A stretch of 64,000 nucleotides of DNA, taken from Zygaena filipendulae (Eukaryota > Arthropoda > Insecta > Lepidoptera > Zygaenidae). Numbering within the stretch: position 1 is the first letter of the stretch; each line of letters opens with the position of its first letter. The stretch covers positions 5,533,001 through 5,597,000 of the forward strand of contig OU015652.1 of the NCBI GenBank assembly GCA_907165275.2. The letters run 5' to 3'. A program made the position numbers and the translations under genes. Below are positions 11,131-23,395 of the stretch, one piece after another. The notes below the pieces were generated by a model. That model was not told the DNA's origin and searched no databases. It saw only the letters and a list, made by a program, of their open reading frames with translations.

Positions 11131-11239
11131 ATCTACTAATATTCTATAAAGTAAAATTGTTTGTAAGTTTGTTTGGGAAACCGCCGGGATACCCCGAAGG
11201 AGTTTCGAAATTCACGGGGGTGAAACCGGGCAACAGCTA
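11131..11239 (+). mobile_element. Helitron-like copy, short internally deleted
   Basis: Begins ATCTACTAATATTCTATAAA and ends GGTGAAACCGGGCAACAGCTA within 110 bp. The family middle is deleted. Confidence 0.5.
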
Positions 11240-11637
11240 ATCATCGGTAGGTACCTATTTGATTTAGTGCACATGTCCCTTCACTAACCTTTTTATCCAT
11301 CTTGTATATTATGTTATATTTTCCAAATCCACAAAATAAAATGTATAATGCATCCCTCCATGACAACTGATTTCTTACCACGTTTAAAATGATTGCAGTT
11401 AATTATGATGACTGGCTTATTATGAATGAAAGAAAATACATTAACATCTTTCTAATGATAGGTCCGTATATTGAGTCACCGGCCAGAAACTGGTTCAATG
11501 TTTTACATAACGTACCTACTTCTACTTGACCAGGTCACATAAGCTGGCTCTTGTTAGAGGAGGCTCTTGTTTAGGAGCGCCAGTTTTTTTAAATAAGGTA
11601 GGTACCTACCTGAGTATGTTTATAATATTTTATTTAC
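11240..11637. other. Non-coding DNA
   Basis: AT-rich; GTAGGTACCTACC tract near 11600. Nothing else seen. Confidence 0.4.
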
Positions 11638-11828
11638 CAGCTGTTCCTCGCGGTTTCACCCGCATTAATTTCGAAGGTCCTGCGAGAATTCCGGGATAAA
11701 AAATATCCTATGTCCTTCTCTGTATCCTTGACAACGTATATATACAAAATTTCATGAAAATTAATTGAGCGTGAAAGCGTAACAAACAAACAAACAAACT
11801 CACCTTCGCATTTATAATAAGTAAGGAT
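11638..11828 (-). mobile_element. Helitron-like copy, nearly complete
   Basis: Carries the AACAAACAAACAAACAAAC internal tract and the GATAAAAAATATCCTATGTC core. The 3' end is CAGCTG instead of CAGCTAG. Confidence 0.55.
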
Positions 11829-12904
11829 AAGGATTTGATTGTATGTTTGTTTATTTGTTCCGCTTTCTAGTGTTATCCTTACTAAAACCTAAAAAACCTA
11901 AATCTCTTGGCCAATGTGCTGCCTTGCATTGACTTGTGCAACAATGTAACAAGTGTCAGTTGTAGCCGGATATGTTTGATGCTCAGATGGCAATTTTGAT
12001 AATCATTTTATTATATTTAAACATGAGTTTATCTGTCTCACAGTGAGACATTTAACTCCACTAATTGCTTTACTGTATTTAAGTAAATAACGTTATACAG
12101 GTGAGTATAACATTGTTTTAATATAATTAAAGTAATTAATTGATTCTTCACGAATTAGAAACAAAATTATATCTACATAAGTATTTCCGGGAATAACATT
12201 AGGATTTATTTTGATTTTTAATATATTTATTGTCAGTAAATTCCGAAAGTTGATTTCCTTCATAAGTTATATCTAACTAATCGTGGTTAGTATTCTTAAC
12301 CGAATCCTTTTGGATTTTGATTGACATTTTTATAAATAACTTTTCGTAAATAATTTTTAAGAAATGTAGTTACTTGAAACAAATAAAATTAATATAATAA
12401 TATTAGTATAACATACCTAGGTGTCTACATGGAAATAAATACCTACCTAACCAACCTACCTAATTAAATAATTTGCTCCAAACAACTATAAAAAAGTTTG
12501 AAACTCTTCTAGATCGGAGATAGACAAGTCTTAAAACTCTTGGCTCTATCCTAACTCTACCATTACAAATACCTACCTATTTTTAGTTTATCCTTTTTAA
12601 CAACAATACAAGTTCACTCTAAATAGCTTAATAGGACAAAAGAGATTATATTATGACAAAAGGAGAAAAGTAAAGCAGCTCCGCACACACCTCTTTGGGG
12701 CTAAGACCGCGGGAGGTGTTTGTGCGGCACAATAACACACGTAATCGCACCAATTAAATATTTTTATTCCCATTCTACCTTTGTTGGCAGCCGAGGTGTG
12801 CCTTTGTTGGCTTACGAACGCCTTTTGTCGGTTATGCTTCGCTTGGGATACCGAGCTCTGTTTTTTGAAGAAATATGATGAGTTAAGAATATTATAAAGA
12901 GGAA
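11829..12904. other. Intron-like DNA with a candidate regulatory segment at 12660-12850
   Basis: 12660-12850 is non-repetitive and GC-balanced, with imperfectly paired CCGCACACACCTC / GAGGTGTTTGTGCGG arms (12680-12727) and two CCTTTGTTGG Sox-like sites (12779, 12802). The rest is AT-rich with nothing supported. Confidence 0.35.
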
Positions 12905-13082
12905 AGTTTGGATTTTTTATTTGTTTGTTTGTTACGATTTAACTCAAAAACTCAAACCAATTTCAAAAATTCTTTCACTATTAGAAAGCTACATTATCCC
13001 TGAGTAACATAGGCTATATTGTGATGCGGAATTCCTGCGGAAACTCTGAAATTAGCGCGGATGAAACCGCGAGGTACAGCTG
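12905..13082 (+). mobile_element. Helitron-like copy, diverged
   Basis: Has the TTCACTATTAGAAAGCTACATTATCCCTGAGTAACATAGG variant middle also seen at 19800 and 47340. It ends CCGCGAGGTACAGCTG. Confidence 0.5.
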
Positions 13083-13162
13083 TTATATGATAACCTTAAA
13101 AGAAGAAATCCACGAAAAGTTTTGGGACGGAGCTCATATATTACAGCTCAATCTCCTTTAGC

Positions 13163-13277
13163 ATACTACACGTTGTCAGAGGTAGATGTAAAGGAGGACA
13201 TAGGGTACTTTTTGTTCCGGAATTGCCGCGGGAACTCTGAAATTACCGCGAGTGCAGAAACTGCGGTGAACAGTTAG
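13163..13277 (+). mobile_element. Helitron-like copy, 3' half
   Basis: Core ACACGTTGTCAGAGGTAGATG, then TTTTTGTTCCGGAATTGCCG, ending GAACAGTTAG. It lies about 80 bp from the copy before it, in the same orientation. Confidence 0.5.
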
Positions 13278-13810
13278 TAAGTACTTACTATGGTAATTAG
13301 TAACCCTCGTTGTAGGTAAATATTTTTAGCAATATTCTTACATAATACATATTACAAAAATTATTGTTCAAATATTATACAAATTTATATTCCATTGTTT
13401 AATAATATATAGCTAAAATTCTTAAAAAAGAAAAAGTGCAGGTTTTATCTCGCTCTTGTGATACTTGGGTATATTTTTTCATACCTTTTATTAAAGTAGG
13501 TTAGGTATATTAATCTATTGTGTTAGAAATGTCAATGAGTTTCTTAAATTTATGTGGTGTATTAGTATTATACGAGCATACAGAATATTGACTATAGTCA
13601 CATTTTATAATATAATTTAATAAAAAAACATTATATTAAGTACCTATGTTTATTTTCATAGCTATTTATTGAATTATTATTATAACAGGATAAAAATCAT
13701 ATTATAATGTATATTAATTTTCTTTACATATGTAGGTAAGTAATAAATATTTTTTTTTACAGTATGTTTAAATATTTTGCCCATTGGTTTTTCTTAGCAC
13801 ATAATTTTAC
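13278..13810. other. AT-rich intron-like DNA
   Basis: No gene or recognisable repeat. It would be the 5' part of the intron after exon B. Confidence 0.45.
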
Positions 13811-13888
13811 CTCGTTGAAGTAACAGTTGTTAGCATTGTGAGGCGCCGGCTGCGGGCCCCCGTGCGGCTGGTAGTAGGCGCAGTTCAT
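13811..13888 (-). CDS. Candidate alternative first coding exon B (unknown gene)
   Basis: Twenty-six codons, starting MNCAYYQPHGG and ending NNCYFNE, followed by donor GTAAAA at 13810. It ends in phase 0, the only phase open in the 48-nt exon at 9697-9744, about 4 kb downstream on this strand. An upstream ATG at 13904 in another frame opens a short reading frame that overlaps this start (see findings). The Tyr/Pro/Asn-rich character suits the N-terminus of a transcription or RNA-binding factor, but I do not recognise it. Confidence 0.55.
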
Positions 13889-14230
13889 TGCGGCCCATCA
13901 ACATCCAACTTGACAGCAGTACACTATCACTTATCAATCCCGTTAGCACGCACGAGACAAAATTTTCATGTCAAAGAGAAAATATCTCGGGAGCAATTAT
14001 CTCGTAACGAATCGATGCGGCGAACGAATCTCGCCTACTAATTGTAGGGTTCGAAGTTTGGTGAGGCGCGAATGCGTTCTCGCTCGCACGTCTCCCCTCC
14101 TTGTCGGAGGCCGCGAGGCTGCTCCGGCTGCAGCTCGGCTGTTTGTTTACCCGCGGGGCGGCGCGACCCGCGACTGAGGAAGGGCGGCCGCCGCCGAGGG
14201 CGGAACCTACACGCTCACACACGCAAACCA
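13889..14230 (-). promoter_or_regulatory. CpG-rich island and 5' UTR upstream of candidate exon B
   Basis: Densest in CpG at 14040-14215, then a more AT-rich leader down to the ATG at 13888. The small open frames here (13838-14041 and 13968-14177 plus, 13971-14231 minus) overlap each other on both strands and look like composition effects. Best read as a promoter for exon B. Confidence 0.5.
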
Positions 14231-16366
14231 TAACGCACTTTTTAATGCTCCCAGCGAAAGACTTTGTTTATTATAATTAAAGTTTTATTGCCACACATAA
14301 AACGGAATGTGCTGTAATTGAGCGGTATTATGATCAAAAGTGCTTAGACATAAGATTACGTTTAAAATGGAACGTAAAATAAACATAACACATTCCAAAA
14401 CGTGAATACCTTAATTCTAAGGTTTAGGGTGAGTCCAGCGATAATTATAATTTATATCGTGGTTTCAAGAAGGTATAAATGAAGTCAACTTCAATTAGTT
14501 AAAATTTAGAGCTTTACGAGCTTAAATACTGTTTACGTTTCAGTTAAAAGCGTGACTAAGTATAAATGTAACTCTTCACAAGTTATGGCTGTATAAAATT
14601 GCGATTGAATCTAATTGGATTTTTTTTTGTATTTCTAAAGTTTGTACATATATATCACAATCACCTTTTTCACATTTAACTTTAAAACCTGTACCCTAAC
14701 TGTAACTGTCGTACCAAGGGTTTTAGGGAAGGTAGGTAGGTAGTGTTATAACAACAATATTATAAGAAAATATTATGTACCTACATAGTCATAATCTTAG
14801 GCAGATGTGATGTGGTATGTGATAGACGCGATAATTACAAATTGGATCGATTGTCAAAGAGATCCTCAGGGTAATCTTCTAGTCTAGCTGTAGACGTTTG
14901 TCTTCTGATATGATAGTGATGCAGTCGCATCTGTCACACAATGTTTGAGCACAACGTAGGTAGGTATACATAAATATAGATAAGTAATAATTTTTCCACA
15001 ATCCAAAGGTAATAAATGTTTCCGGTTTTGTAATAAAGAACATTGGAATCGTTACCCCTCGCTCTGAGACTATTATAAAAATTGGTCCATTTTTTACGTC
15101 CCCAATCCGTGCGGAGGCGGATACGGCTCACATGACAGGATACACTTTCCTTATACACTATTCATATCGTGCGAAATACTACTCTACATTAATACACTAA
15201 CAGATGTTGCATTGCGAACGTATAGTGTTGCGTGTCAAATTATTTTTAGTTAGGTACCTACCTACCGATCTGAATACGATCGGATCATGTCATTTATGTA
15301 TAAAAACATCAGCGGCTATCAACCTGAATCTGATCTGAATCAAATTCAGATCTTTGAGTATCTTTTTCAGTTACTATATTTTCAATGTCCTGTTTTACCA
15401 CCAAAATAACGTAGCGACAGCGAAGTGTAACGATAGATAGGTAATACATTCAGTCGGTACAGTAAATAGGTACATACAATATTTCAGTAGTCTATATCAG
15501 ATTCAATTTCAAACGATTGCTTTCTAAAGAAGCATACCTACTTTAGGCGACAAGAGTCACGAAAATAGCACTTGCATATAATAGGGTCCGTTAAATCTAA
15601 GTTCAATAAACTCTTTGCAGTGAAAACGTTGACTTCCCATTTTCTTTTACTAATGCTATCATTAATCACCGCGCAGTAATCGCAGTGATTTTCACGTCGT
15701 GTCGTCACAATGACAATCGGTAGATGTAGTTCGCGATAGGGCGAGTATTTTGTATGGGATATAGAATAACATTCGCAAATGATAGTGATTTGCGCGCGAG
15801 CACAGTGGGTGAGGCGCGTGTTCGCGTAATTATTGTAATCTCGCACTAGTGGTAGTGCGCGGCGCCTGCGCAGGGTCCGACAGCGCAGCGGTCCCCCGCC
15901 GTGATCGACACTAAGCACTTTTTATCTTAATATTCATCACAATCAACATAGCAGCATTTCACTTTTTCATAGCATTTCACTGGCAAAAGTATCAATATGG
16001 TCAGAATGTCATCCATAAGAAAAGACTTAAAATATACGTATTACGTACAACTGGCGTTGCTAGGAACTTACTTACATTTACCACATCATAGCCTTTTTCA
16101 TCACTGACTTAGAATCTTAATTTAAAAATCATTAAACAGTAAAGCTAAATATAGGTACTATCAATTTTTCTAAGATGAGCCAAGAAGTTTTCAGGGTGAG
16201 CATCTTCCACCCTGCCTACCTGCGGTAGGGTTAAATATTAGTCATTAGGGTAGAGAATATACCTATCGTGACACCTTTTCTTATACCTATCTATGGTAAA
16301 AAAAATGATGTAATAAAAATGTAGGTCTAAAGTAGGTAGGTACAAATATTTATTTTATCTTTAATT
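14231..16366. other. Non-coding DNA with a CpG-rich patch at 15690-15910
   Basis: 15690-15910 is CpG-rich and holds CGCCTGCGCAGG, close to an NRF1-type site. It may be a promoter, but no exon with a donor was found beside it. A GATCTGAAT inverted repeat lies at 15332-15352. The 126-codon minus frame at 15538-15918 lacks protein character. Confidence 0.35.
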
Positions 16367-16570
16367 TCACCCAGATGTAGCGCAAAAATGCTTTTTTAAA
16401 CGAATTGAATAGTGATTATAAAACACGCGCACAATATAACGACGCGTGCGCACATGTCGACGTGACCGCCCTCTACGCCGCCCAGCTCCCGCCCAAGCAC
16501 TGGCGCTGTTAGCTACAATGCCCACCAGCAGTAGGCAACTGTATCGAATTACATTAACAAACGAAAGCAA
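16367..16570 (-). other. Small open frame with signal-peptide-like start (uncertain)
   Basis: 67 codons starting MLSFVNVIRYSCLLLVGIVA and continuing NSASA before an Arg-rich stretch (RRRGRSRRHVRTRR). This looks like a signal peptide with an AxA site, followed by basic, dibasic-rich sequence. The Arg-rich part comes from a CpG-rich patch, which makes chance likely. There are no splice signals, neighbours or homology to support a gene. Confidence 0.15.
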
Positions 16571-19499
16571 ACAGCCGGTTCATTGTGCCAATATACATTA
16601 TCATTTTTCAGGAGTACCTAAGCAAGAAAATAACAATAACATTTGTGTACCCTTCTTTATGTATATGAATCACCTATATATTTTTGTATTAAACTAAAAA
16701 TGTATTATAACTAAATAATAATTAACTAAAATGTTTGAATTCACAATTTTAATTGCCTCTAGAATTCATTAAACTTTTATACATATAGGTATAATATGAC
16801 TTCTTTTTAGATAAACTATAGTGATCGAAATGTGCAAAAAATTTTACTACGAATTATTTTGGACTATTTTGTTATTTTATCGTACAAAAATATTGCTTAT
16901 CTGCCTATTGATATACGAACAAACAATAAATCTTTTAAATTGGATCCGATTTTTCAAGAATAAACCACATATTTGTATGGGAAAGTAGAAAGCATCGGGT
17001 AATTCGGGTAGGTATACTTAATATTATTATTATTACTTTGTTAGCAATTTAAGTAGTATATTATTTACCGTTACAAAATCTAACAAAGCTTTTTACACAC
17101 ACGTACATATTTAGTTTATTATTTAAACGTTAACCCTTTCATGAAATAATGGTATTGTACATTTTGTACAACGCGTGATTTACTCATAGGAGTATAGCTG
17201 CCAGGGGTACAACAGATCCGGTTGCAATCTTACACCAACTTCCGCTACGCACGGCCGCTTTTGAGTTATACACCTAGGTATGCCAATAAGATATGAGGTA
17301 ATTTGAATTTCAGCGAACAGAGCTTGGGTTTTTCATTTTAATTGACGTCAAACATTACACAGTACTATATTATGTGTTGAAATATTCGGTAAAAATAAGA
17401 TTATTATATATAAGAAAATAAGTTTATTATGTATATCAAAAATAGTTGTTAATATCATGTACCTATACGTATCTATACACTGTGAACAACTACTTTCTTA
17501 TCTTATTGAATACACAAAATATTTATTCAAATTTCATTCATAACACGTGTGATTTGGTCTTTTAGATACGGGCGTATTGTTGATGACGCAGGCCGCTTAG
17601 CTCCCATTCATTGCTTCCTTTGAAATGTACATTCGCGGATTGAATGGCGGATCGGACGAGCGTTTCCTATGCAAAATCCCGCGTAATCCCGGAATAAAGG
17701 TATTCATACAAATGTTTCCGCCGAACAGAACACTCTATGGGAACTAGACACAAGTGTCTCCGCACAATGGAGTGTCGCGATGTCGAGATGTTCACTTGAC
17801 GGAGCGATATTGAAATGTCATACCCGACGTTTCGACACTGTTTACGAATATAATAGGATTAGCAGCGAACATGGATTTTGTTTTGAATTAAAATGTTTTG
17901 AGTAATCCCGTGCTCGGTGAGACATCTCTATTGTTGTGATATGGTATTAGAAGATCGTTCTTGTTATCATTTAGAAACGTAGATTTACGTCCATACAAAT
18001 TTAAGATAAGTATTGTGCCTTCAGCTGAGAGCGTAGAAGAGAAGTAACTACCTATAGGTAAGTAATTAGAAATTAGTGATGACCATACGGACAGTTATAG
18101 TTGCTGAGTAAACATTTTAGTATTCTAATGTTGCTACATAAATGCACTTTGAGTTAGTAATTTTTTGGAAGAAAAAGTGACATATTTCTAAAATTATCAA
18201 ATTAGCAATAAGAAAAGGTAAAATATCATAATCTGGTTAATACGTATAATTATAAGCTCTGCGCAAACGCACTGCAGACAAAACTCGTTATTTCTACTAG
18301 AATAAAGTGCAGGGTAGCGTATAGGAAGCGCGTACTTAACCCTTTTTTATTCTGCGCAAACACCCAACATCAACCGTTGATGCGCCGCTCGCGCCGCCGC
18401 TACGTGCTAAACAACAAAATAAATCGGCGAGGCCATGTAATAATGGTGTTTCCACTCTGTAACAATAACTACATAATAGTCAAGAGCTTTTACGAGCTTT
18501 TGTGAGCTTGTCGAAGCTTCCACTCGGCCGTTATTGTGACGGACGCGGACGCTGCAAAGTCCAACGCCACGCTACGATTTATGATGAAAAAAATTATTTA
18601 TTGAATCCTTAACTTTCGCTTGAAGATTGGCTATTGAGTTACGAAACGGTATCTAAGTACAATTAGCTTCAAAAGTTGCATGACACTTGACAGCTGTGGT
18701 ACAGTTTTGATCGCTAGAATGTTGGTAAGAGATTGTAAGATATCATACCTACCGACTACGTTTAAAATGTATCATGATTTGTTAGGTAAGTATAATAAAT
18801 TGATATATCTTTCTTCACTGGAGATAAAGCGTATTTGGGAGTCTACTGTTAAATATGAAAGTGGAATTTTAAAGACTTTGACAGAAAAGACTCCTCAGGT
18901 CAATTTCTTGATGCTAAGAATATTGATTAATTTAATATAACTCGCCCATCCAATCCATAAGATTAACGACCGCAATGAAGAATGAAGAGATAAATGCCAC
19001 CATCAAAAAATAATAGCCCCACTTTGCTGTAAATTAAATCAATTATCTGCATAATATCACGAAAGCGTACTCTTAATTTCTTTGTGATAAGTTGTGAATT
19101 TTATTGCCATAAAATATTATGCGATAGGAATTTTTGGATCACGTAGCTTGTACAGAATTTTTCAGTTTGATAAATTTGGAGCTCACAAAATGAACACTTT
19201 TTTCTATACTCTAAATTGTATAGATACAAAATATCTTATGCACTAGTTACGACTGTAACTATTAGGATTCACAACTGCGGCATTAAATATCATCCATCTA
19301 CCTATAGGTACGCAAGCAAAACCCCGTGGAACAGCGTGTAGGTATATATGTGTGTAAATATCATTAAATTCTTTTACCTACCGCGTGCCCAAAGAATTTC
19401 AAAATCTATATAATTATATAAAAATAAATCCCTATTTCCCTTGGTCACAGACAAATTTCGCTAATTATTTTTTGTTGTGTTTGTTATTTATTGTAAGGA
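16571..19499. other. Non-coding DNA with candidate regulatory segments
   Basis: 17560-17850 and 18270-18570 are non-repetitive, GC-balanced and free of coding frames. The second holds four AGCTT units at 10-bp spacing (18484-18523). The 86-codon plus frame at 18680-18940 has no recognised domain and no splice context. No gene supported. Confidence 0.35.
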
Positions 19500-19694
19500 G
19501 AAGAAGAATAAAAGAAGTTTGGAATTCCTACGGGAATTCCGAAACTCACGCGAGTGACTCTCCGAAACGGTTGGACTGATTTGGCGGGACTTTCACTACT
19601 GATTAGCTGATGTTATAAGGAGTAAATTAGGGTACTTTGGAGTTCCTGCGGGAATTCTGAAAGTCACGCGGGTGAAACGGCGGGGCACAGCTAG
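19500..19694 (+). mobile_element. Helitron-like copy, subfamily with duplicated 3' end
   Basis: Contains two GGAATTCC..TCACGCG(A/G)GTGA blocks (near 19521 and 19630), so the 3' end is duplicated. It ends GGGGCACAGCTAG at 19694 and abuts the next copy without a gap. Confidence 0.55.
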
Positions 19695-19894
19695 TCTATA
19701 CTAATATTATAAAGCACAAACTCACAAATTTTAGCGCTTTGTAGGGGGCTTTGTAGCGGGTTAATCTCTGGATCTAATGGAAATTCTTCACTTATAGGAA
19801 GCTGCGGTAGTCCTGAGTGACATAAGGGACTTTTTATCCCGAAATTCCCACGAGACCTCCGAAATTACTGCAGGTGAAACCGCGGGGACAGCTA
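19695..19894 (+). mobile_element. Helitron-like copy inserted directly after the previous one
   Basis: Begins TCTATACTAATATTATAAAG at the CTAG/T boundary of the preceding copy and ends CGCGGGGACAGCTA. Head-to-tail juxtaposition of this kind is common for Helitrons. Confidence 0.6.
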
Positions 19895-20165
19895 TGTTTT
19901 ATAAAAAGCGAATGCACACTTGATGGGAGTGCGCGTCGCGGCGCGGCGGCGCGGCGTAGGCGTCGAGATGGACCGTTGTTGAGATAAAATTAATTGCAGC
20001 TATTAAACCACGATACACTTAGAGGAAGACTTCATTAATTTTCCGCAACGAAAAACGCCTCTAAATACCAAAGATGGTCTGCTGATAGATTTATTAATTA
20101 TAAGATAGATAACAAGATAAGAAATTCTAAGAACAGGTACCTAGTCAATTAAGATTACAATTTTA
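19895..20165. other. Non-coding DNA with a CpG-rich patch (19920-19975)
   Basis: A short GCGCGTCGCGGCGCGG patch with no exon signals beside it. Nothing else recognised. Confidence 0.35.
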
Positions 20166-20230
20166 CTAGCTGTGCCACGCGGTTTCACCCACGTGAGTTT
20201 CGAAATTTTCGCAGGAACTTTCAATTTTCT
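20166..20230 (-). mobile_element. Helitron-like 3' end fragment
   Basis: CTAGCTGTGCCACGCGGTTT and the following TGAGTTTCGAAATTTTCGCA match the family's 3' terminus. The rest is not recognisable. Confidence 0.45.
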
Positions 20231-20540
20231 TTAATACAAACCTTCACCAATTATTCACATCGTTCGAGCCATTCTCGAGTTTTATAGCGAGACAAAAGAC
20301 AGCAACTCATTTTAGTTTATAAGAAGATTTATTTTAAAATTTCTCAAACATCTTGTGTTTTAATATTAAAGTAGCTACTTGTTATGCGTGATTTTACCCA
20401 CTTAAATTTCAAAATTCCTCACACAAGAACCTTGTGTTACAATAGAATAAGAGAGATCCTATTTCTTGACATCATATATAATTTGTAGAGTTTTTCATGA
20501 TAAGTGCACAAAACAAACTGACTGACAAACAAAATTTACA

Positions 20541-20740
20541 ATCTTATATATAAAAATCGATTATTATTAATATTATAACTCGAAAATAGCTCGAACAATG
20601 TGAATATTTTGTTTTTTGGTGTGTTTGTCCTGACAAACACATCCTTGTCCTGACAAGGATTGTAGGATTATAGGATTGTATTAAGTAGAGAAAATCATGA
20701 ACTCCGAAACTCACGCGAGTGAAACAGCGGGCTCAGCTAC
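20541..20740 (+). mobile_element. Helitron-like copy, diverged
   Basis: Starts near ATCTTATATATAAAAATCGA and ends CTCACGCGAGTGAAACAGCG then CTCAGCTA. It contains a local TGACAAACACATCCTTGTCC / TGACAAGGAT repeat. Confidence 0.4.
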
Positions 20741-23144
20741 TTTTGTATAATAATGTATAGTACAGCTCTGAATTAAGGATAAAATAAGGAATGGGGACGG
20801 CTAAATGAGGGTAGGTGGGGGAAGGTTGATCGCCGTAATAAATCAAGATGGTATCTGGACGCAAGCATCGGCCGCGCCGATACCCGCCAAAGGGTAACCT
20901 TAGGTGTATACCTCAACCACCTCATGTACCTACCTGCGCTACATTGTTATATCCACAGAACGTTATATCAACTTTTTGCATTGACACCGCACACAATTCG
21001 CAAGTGGTTGGTAAGTTCGAATCGAGGGTTACCTGAGACGTTTGTGTAAAATAATGTAAGTAATAATTAAACATAAACTACGTCAGCTGCAGTTAAATTT
21101 ACTGGTGGAAATATGATTTATTCAATAAATATCCATCCATAGATCGTTCCGATCAAAAGTAGGTATTTTATAATATTCTGAATGAGTGGGTCGATTTTAT
21201 TTAATTTATTTAAACGTACCTAATCCACAGGGCTAATCAACAACGTACTTACATAATTATATGCACACATCATGAAATGCAATCCTATCCTAGATTAAAT
21301 TGTCTTGAGTAATAATCTTGAGTTCTTGAATTTCTAGAGTTTATTTCATCAACTATCTATGCGATCGAATCAGGCGTTCAAGAGCTATCAGCGGCACTGC
21401 GCATTTAAATTGTCTGCTCCGCAATCGATCGACAAACAATTAATTCTGTGACCGATATCGAATAACGTGTCTTTATAAAGTTCGGGATTTGCTCGACGCT
21501 CAGGACCTGAAATCCACCGTGACCTTATAGCCGCAATAGGTCGACGAGCTTATCCTCTAAGAAGGATTCAGCGATAGCTTGCTCACTTCAGACAAGGCCG
21601 AATCGCATTACTCGTTACGCTGACTGGGATCAGCTTCAGGAAGCTCTTGAAGCTGCCTTATGGGAAGTTTCTATAAGAGCGGCTTATTTCAAAGTACGCA
21701 AAAGCTTGCAGAGCGTTGGAATGCTGTAATTAATAACGATGGTGCCTACTTATAATAATAATAATAAAATACCAGTTAGGTAATAGAACATTTATTTTCA
21801 TTTAAACAATAGTTTTCTAATGTCATTTTGAATGGGACCATCTACCTAATAAGTACATTAATTATCTTCGGTTGATTGGCAAAAGATAATGAGACTTATT
21901 AAAAATAAGTTTTGTAGTTTACAAAAAATGTTGTCATGAACAACGTAATTTTATTAAAATTGAAATACATGATAAGTAGATAAATGATAAGTAGATATAT
22001 ATTCTTACATATAGGTTGATTATTACTAACAGTTTCTTTTATCTAAGTGATATATACCTAAGTTTTTATGATTTATTTCAAATAGCTTGTGACAAGATAA
22101 GTTATTATTCGGAAAGTAATAATCAATGGTGCTACAAAATATAATTATACGTAACAGCATATTATTATAAAGCCATTCATTAAAATTCAACTAAATATGA
22201 AAACACAAAGTTCTCCGGGAATCACAAATCAAATGCAACGCGGCGATGGCCGGCGGCCCTATAAATCAGAGGTGCGCTTAGGCCTTCTTAGCTTTTCTAG
22301 ATAGAGATTTATCCCGTAATAACATGTTGCTTTTCACTAAATCAACCGCCGAATTATTCGGTAGAACAACAATGATTAATTGAGAGGAACGCCAGTGTAA
22401 TGACGGGTATTACGCGCTAGACGAAAGGCAGTTTGTCATGCATTTCTTCTAATTTAAGGATCATTTTTACGGATATTTTGTACCTAATAATGATACGAGT
22501 AACACGAATATCATAAACGTGAAAGGGCGTTTGTTTATCGATCACTTTGATCCGTCACTCCGGCGCGTTGCGATGCAATGGAGGATTGTTCATAGTAATT
22601 TTGTGCACAAGGATATCTGGAAGGTCCAAAGACAATTTATGATATACCTATACGTACTTTTTTTATTTCGCTGGATAATATTGATGAATATATTGTGTTA
22701 CAGATACTATACTATATTAAAAAGTAATAATATTTCGTTAGCACTTAGTTATAATCACATTAAGGGCAATTAAAAATAAAGTCTAATAAGAAATACCACC
22801 AGAATCAGAACGCAATTATTATAATATTAAACAGCCTTACCTACTGAGCTGAGACGAAGCTCGACAACGGATCCCATCTCACAGTAACTGTTCGACGATT
22901 AACTTTAATTAAACGCTATCTTTAATTAAACTTACATGTGGAGACTTGGAGAGCGAATCATATTCCATTAAAAATAAAACACATTCCGCAGTGCACCTAG
23001 GAAGTCTTTATTAAGATTGCGACAACAAAGAGGCGGAGCTTTTAACATGCTCGACAATTTGAATAATTATAATCGGTACATTACGAGTTAACATTATTGT
23101 GAGAATAAAATAAACATTGGTGTTTTAATTTTAAACATATTACA
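20741..23144. other. Non-coding DNA with possible regulatory stretches
   Basis: 21360-21720 and 22200-22460 are non-repetitive and GC-balanced; the first holds an imperfect CAGCTTCA..TGAAGCTG palindrome at 21633-21657. The small plus frames at 20848-21036 and 22519-22773 have no protein features. No gene supported. Confidence 0.35.
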
Positions 23145-23395
23145 TCTAATATATATAAATCACGTGTCACGTTGTTTGTCCGCGATGGACTCCGAAACTA
23201 CTGAACGAATTTTGATTAAATTTTGTAACTATTTATAATATGGTCCAACTTAAAAGATAGGATAGTTTTTATCCCGGAATTCCCGCGGGAACTCCGGAAT
23301 TAATGCGGGGAACAGCTAATCACCGTAAACTACAATCAGGGGTTTCCCGCGGGAACTCCGAAATTACCGCGGATGAAATCGTGGGGGACAGCTAG
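23145..23395 (+). mobile_element. Helitron-like copy with duplicated 3' terminus
   Basis: Starts TCTAATATATATAAATCACG, ends once at AACAGCTAAT (23320), and then has a second 3' terminus ending GGGGGACAGCTAG at 23395. Near-identical in the main part to the inverted copy at 24839-25025. Confidence 0.6.

Noticed and set aside
15538..15918. 126-codon minus-strand open frame
   Set aside because: Starts in a CpG-rich patch and runs into AT-rich DNA. No domain, no splice sites, no codon signal.
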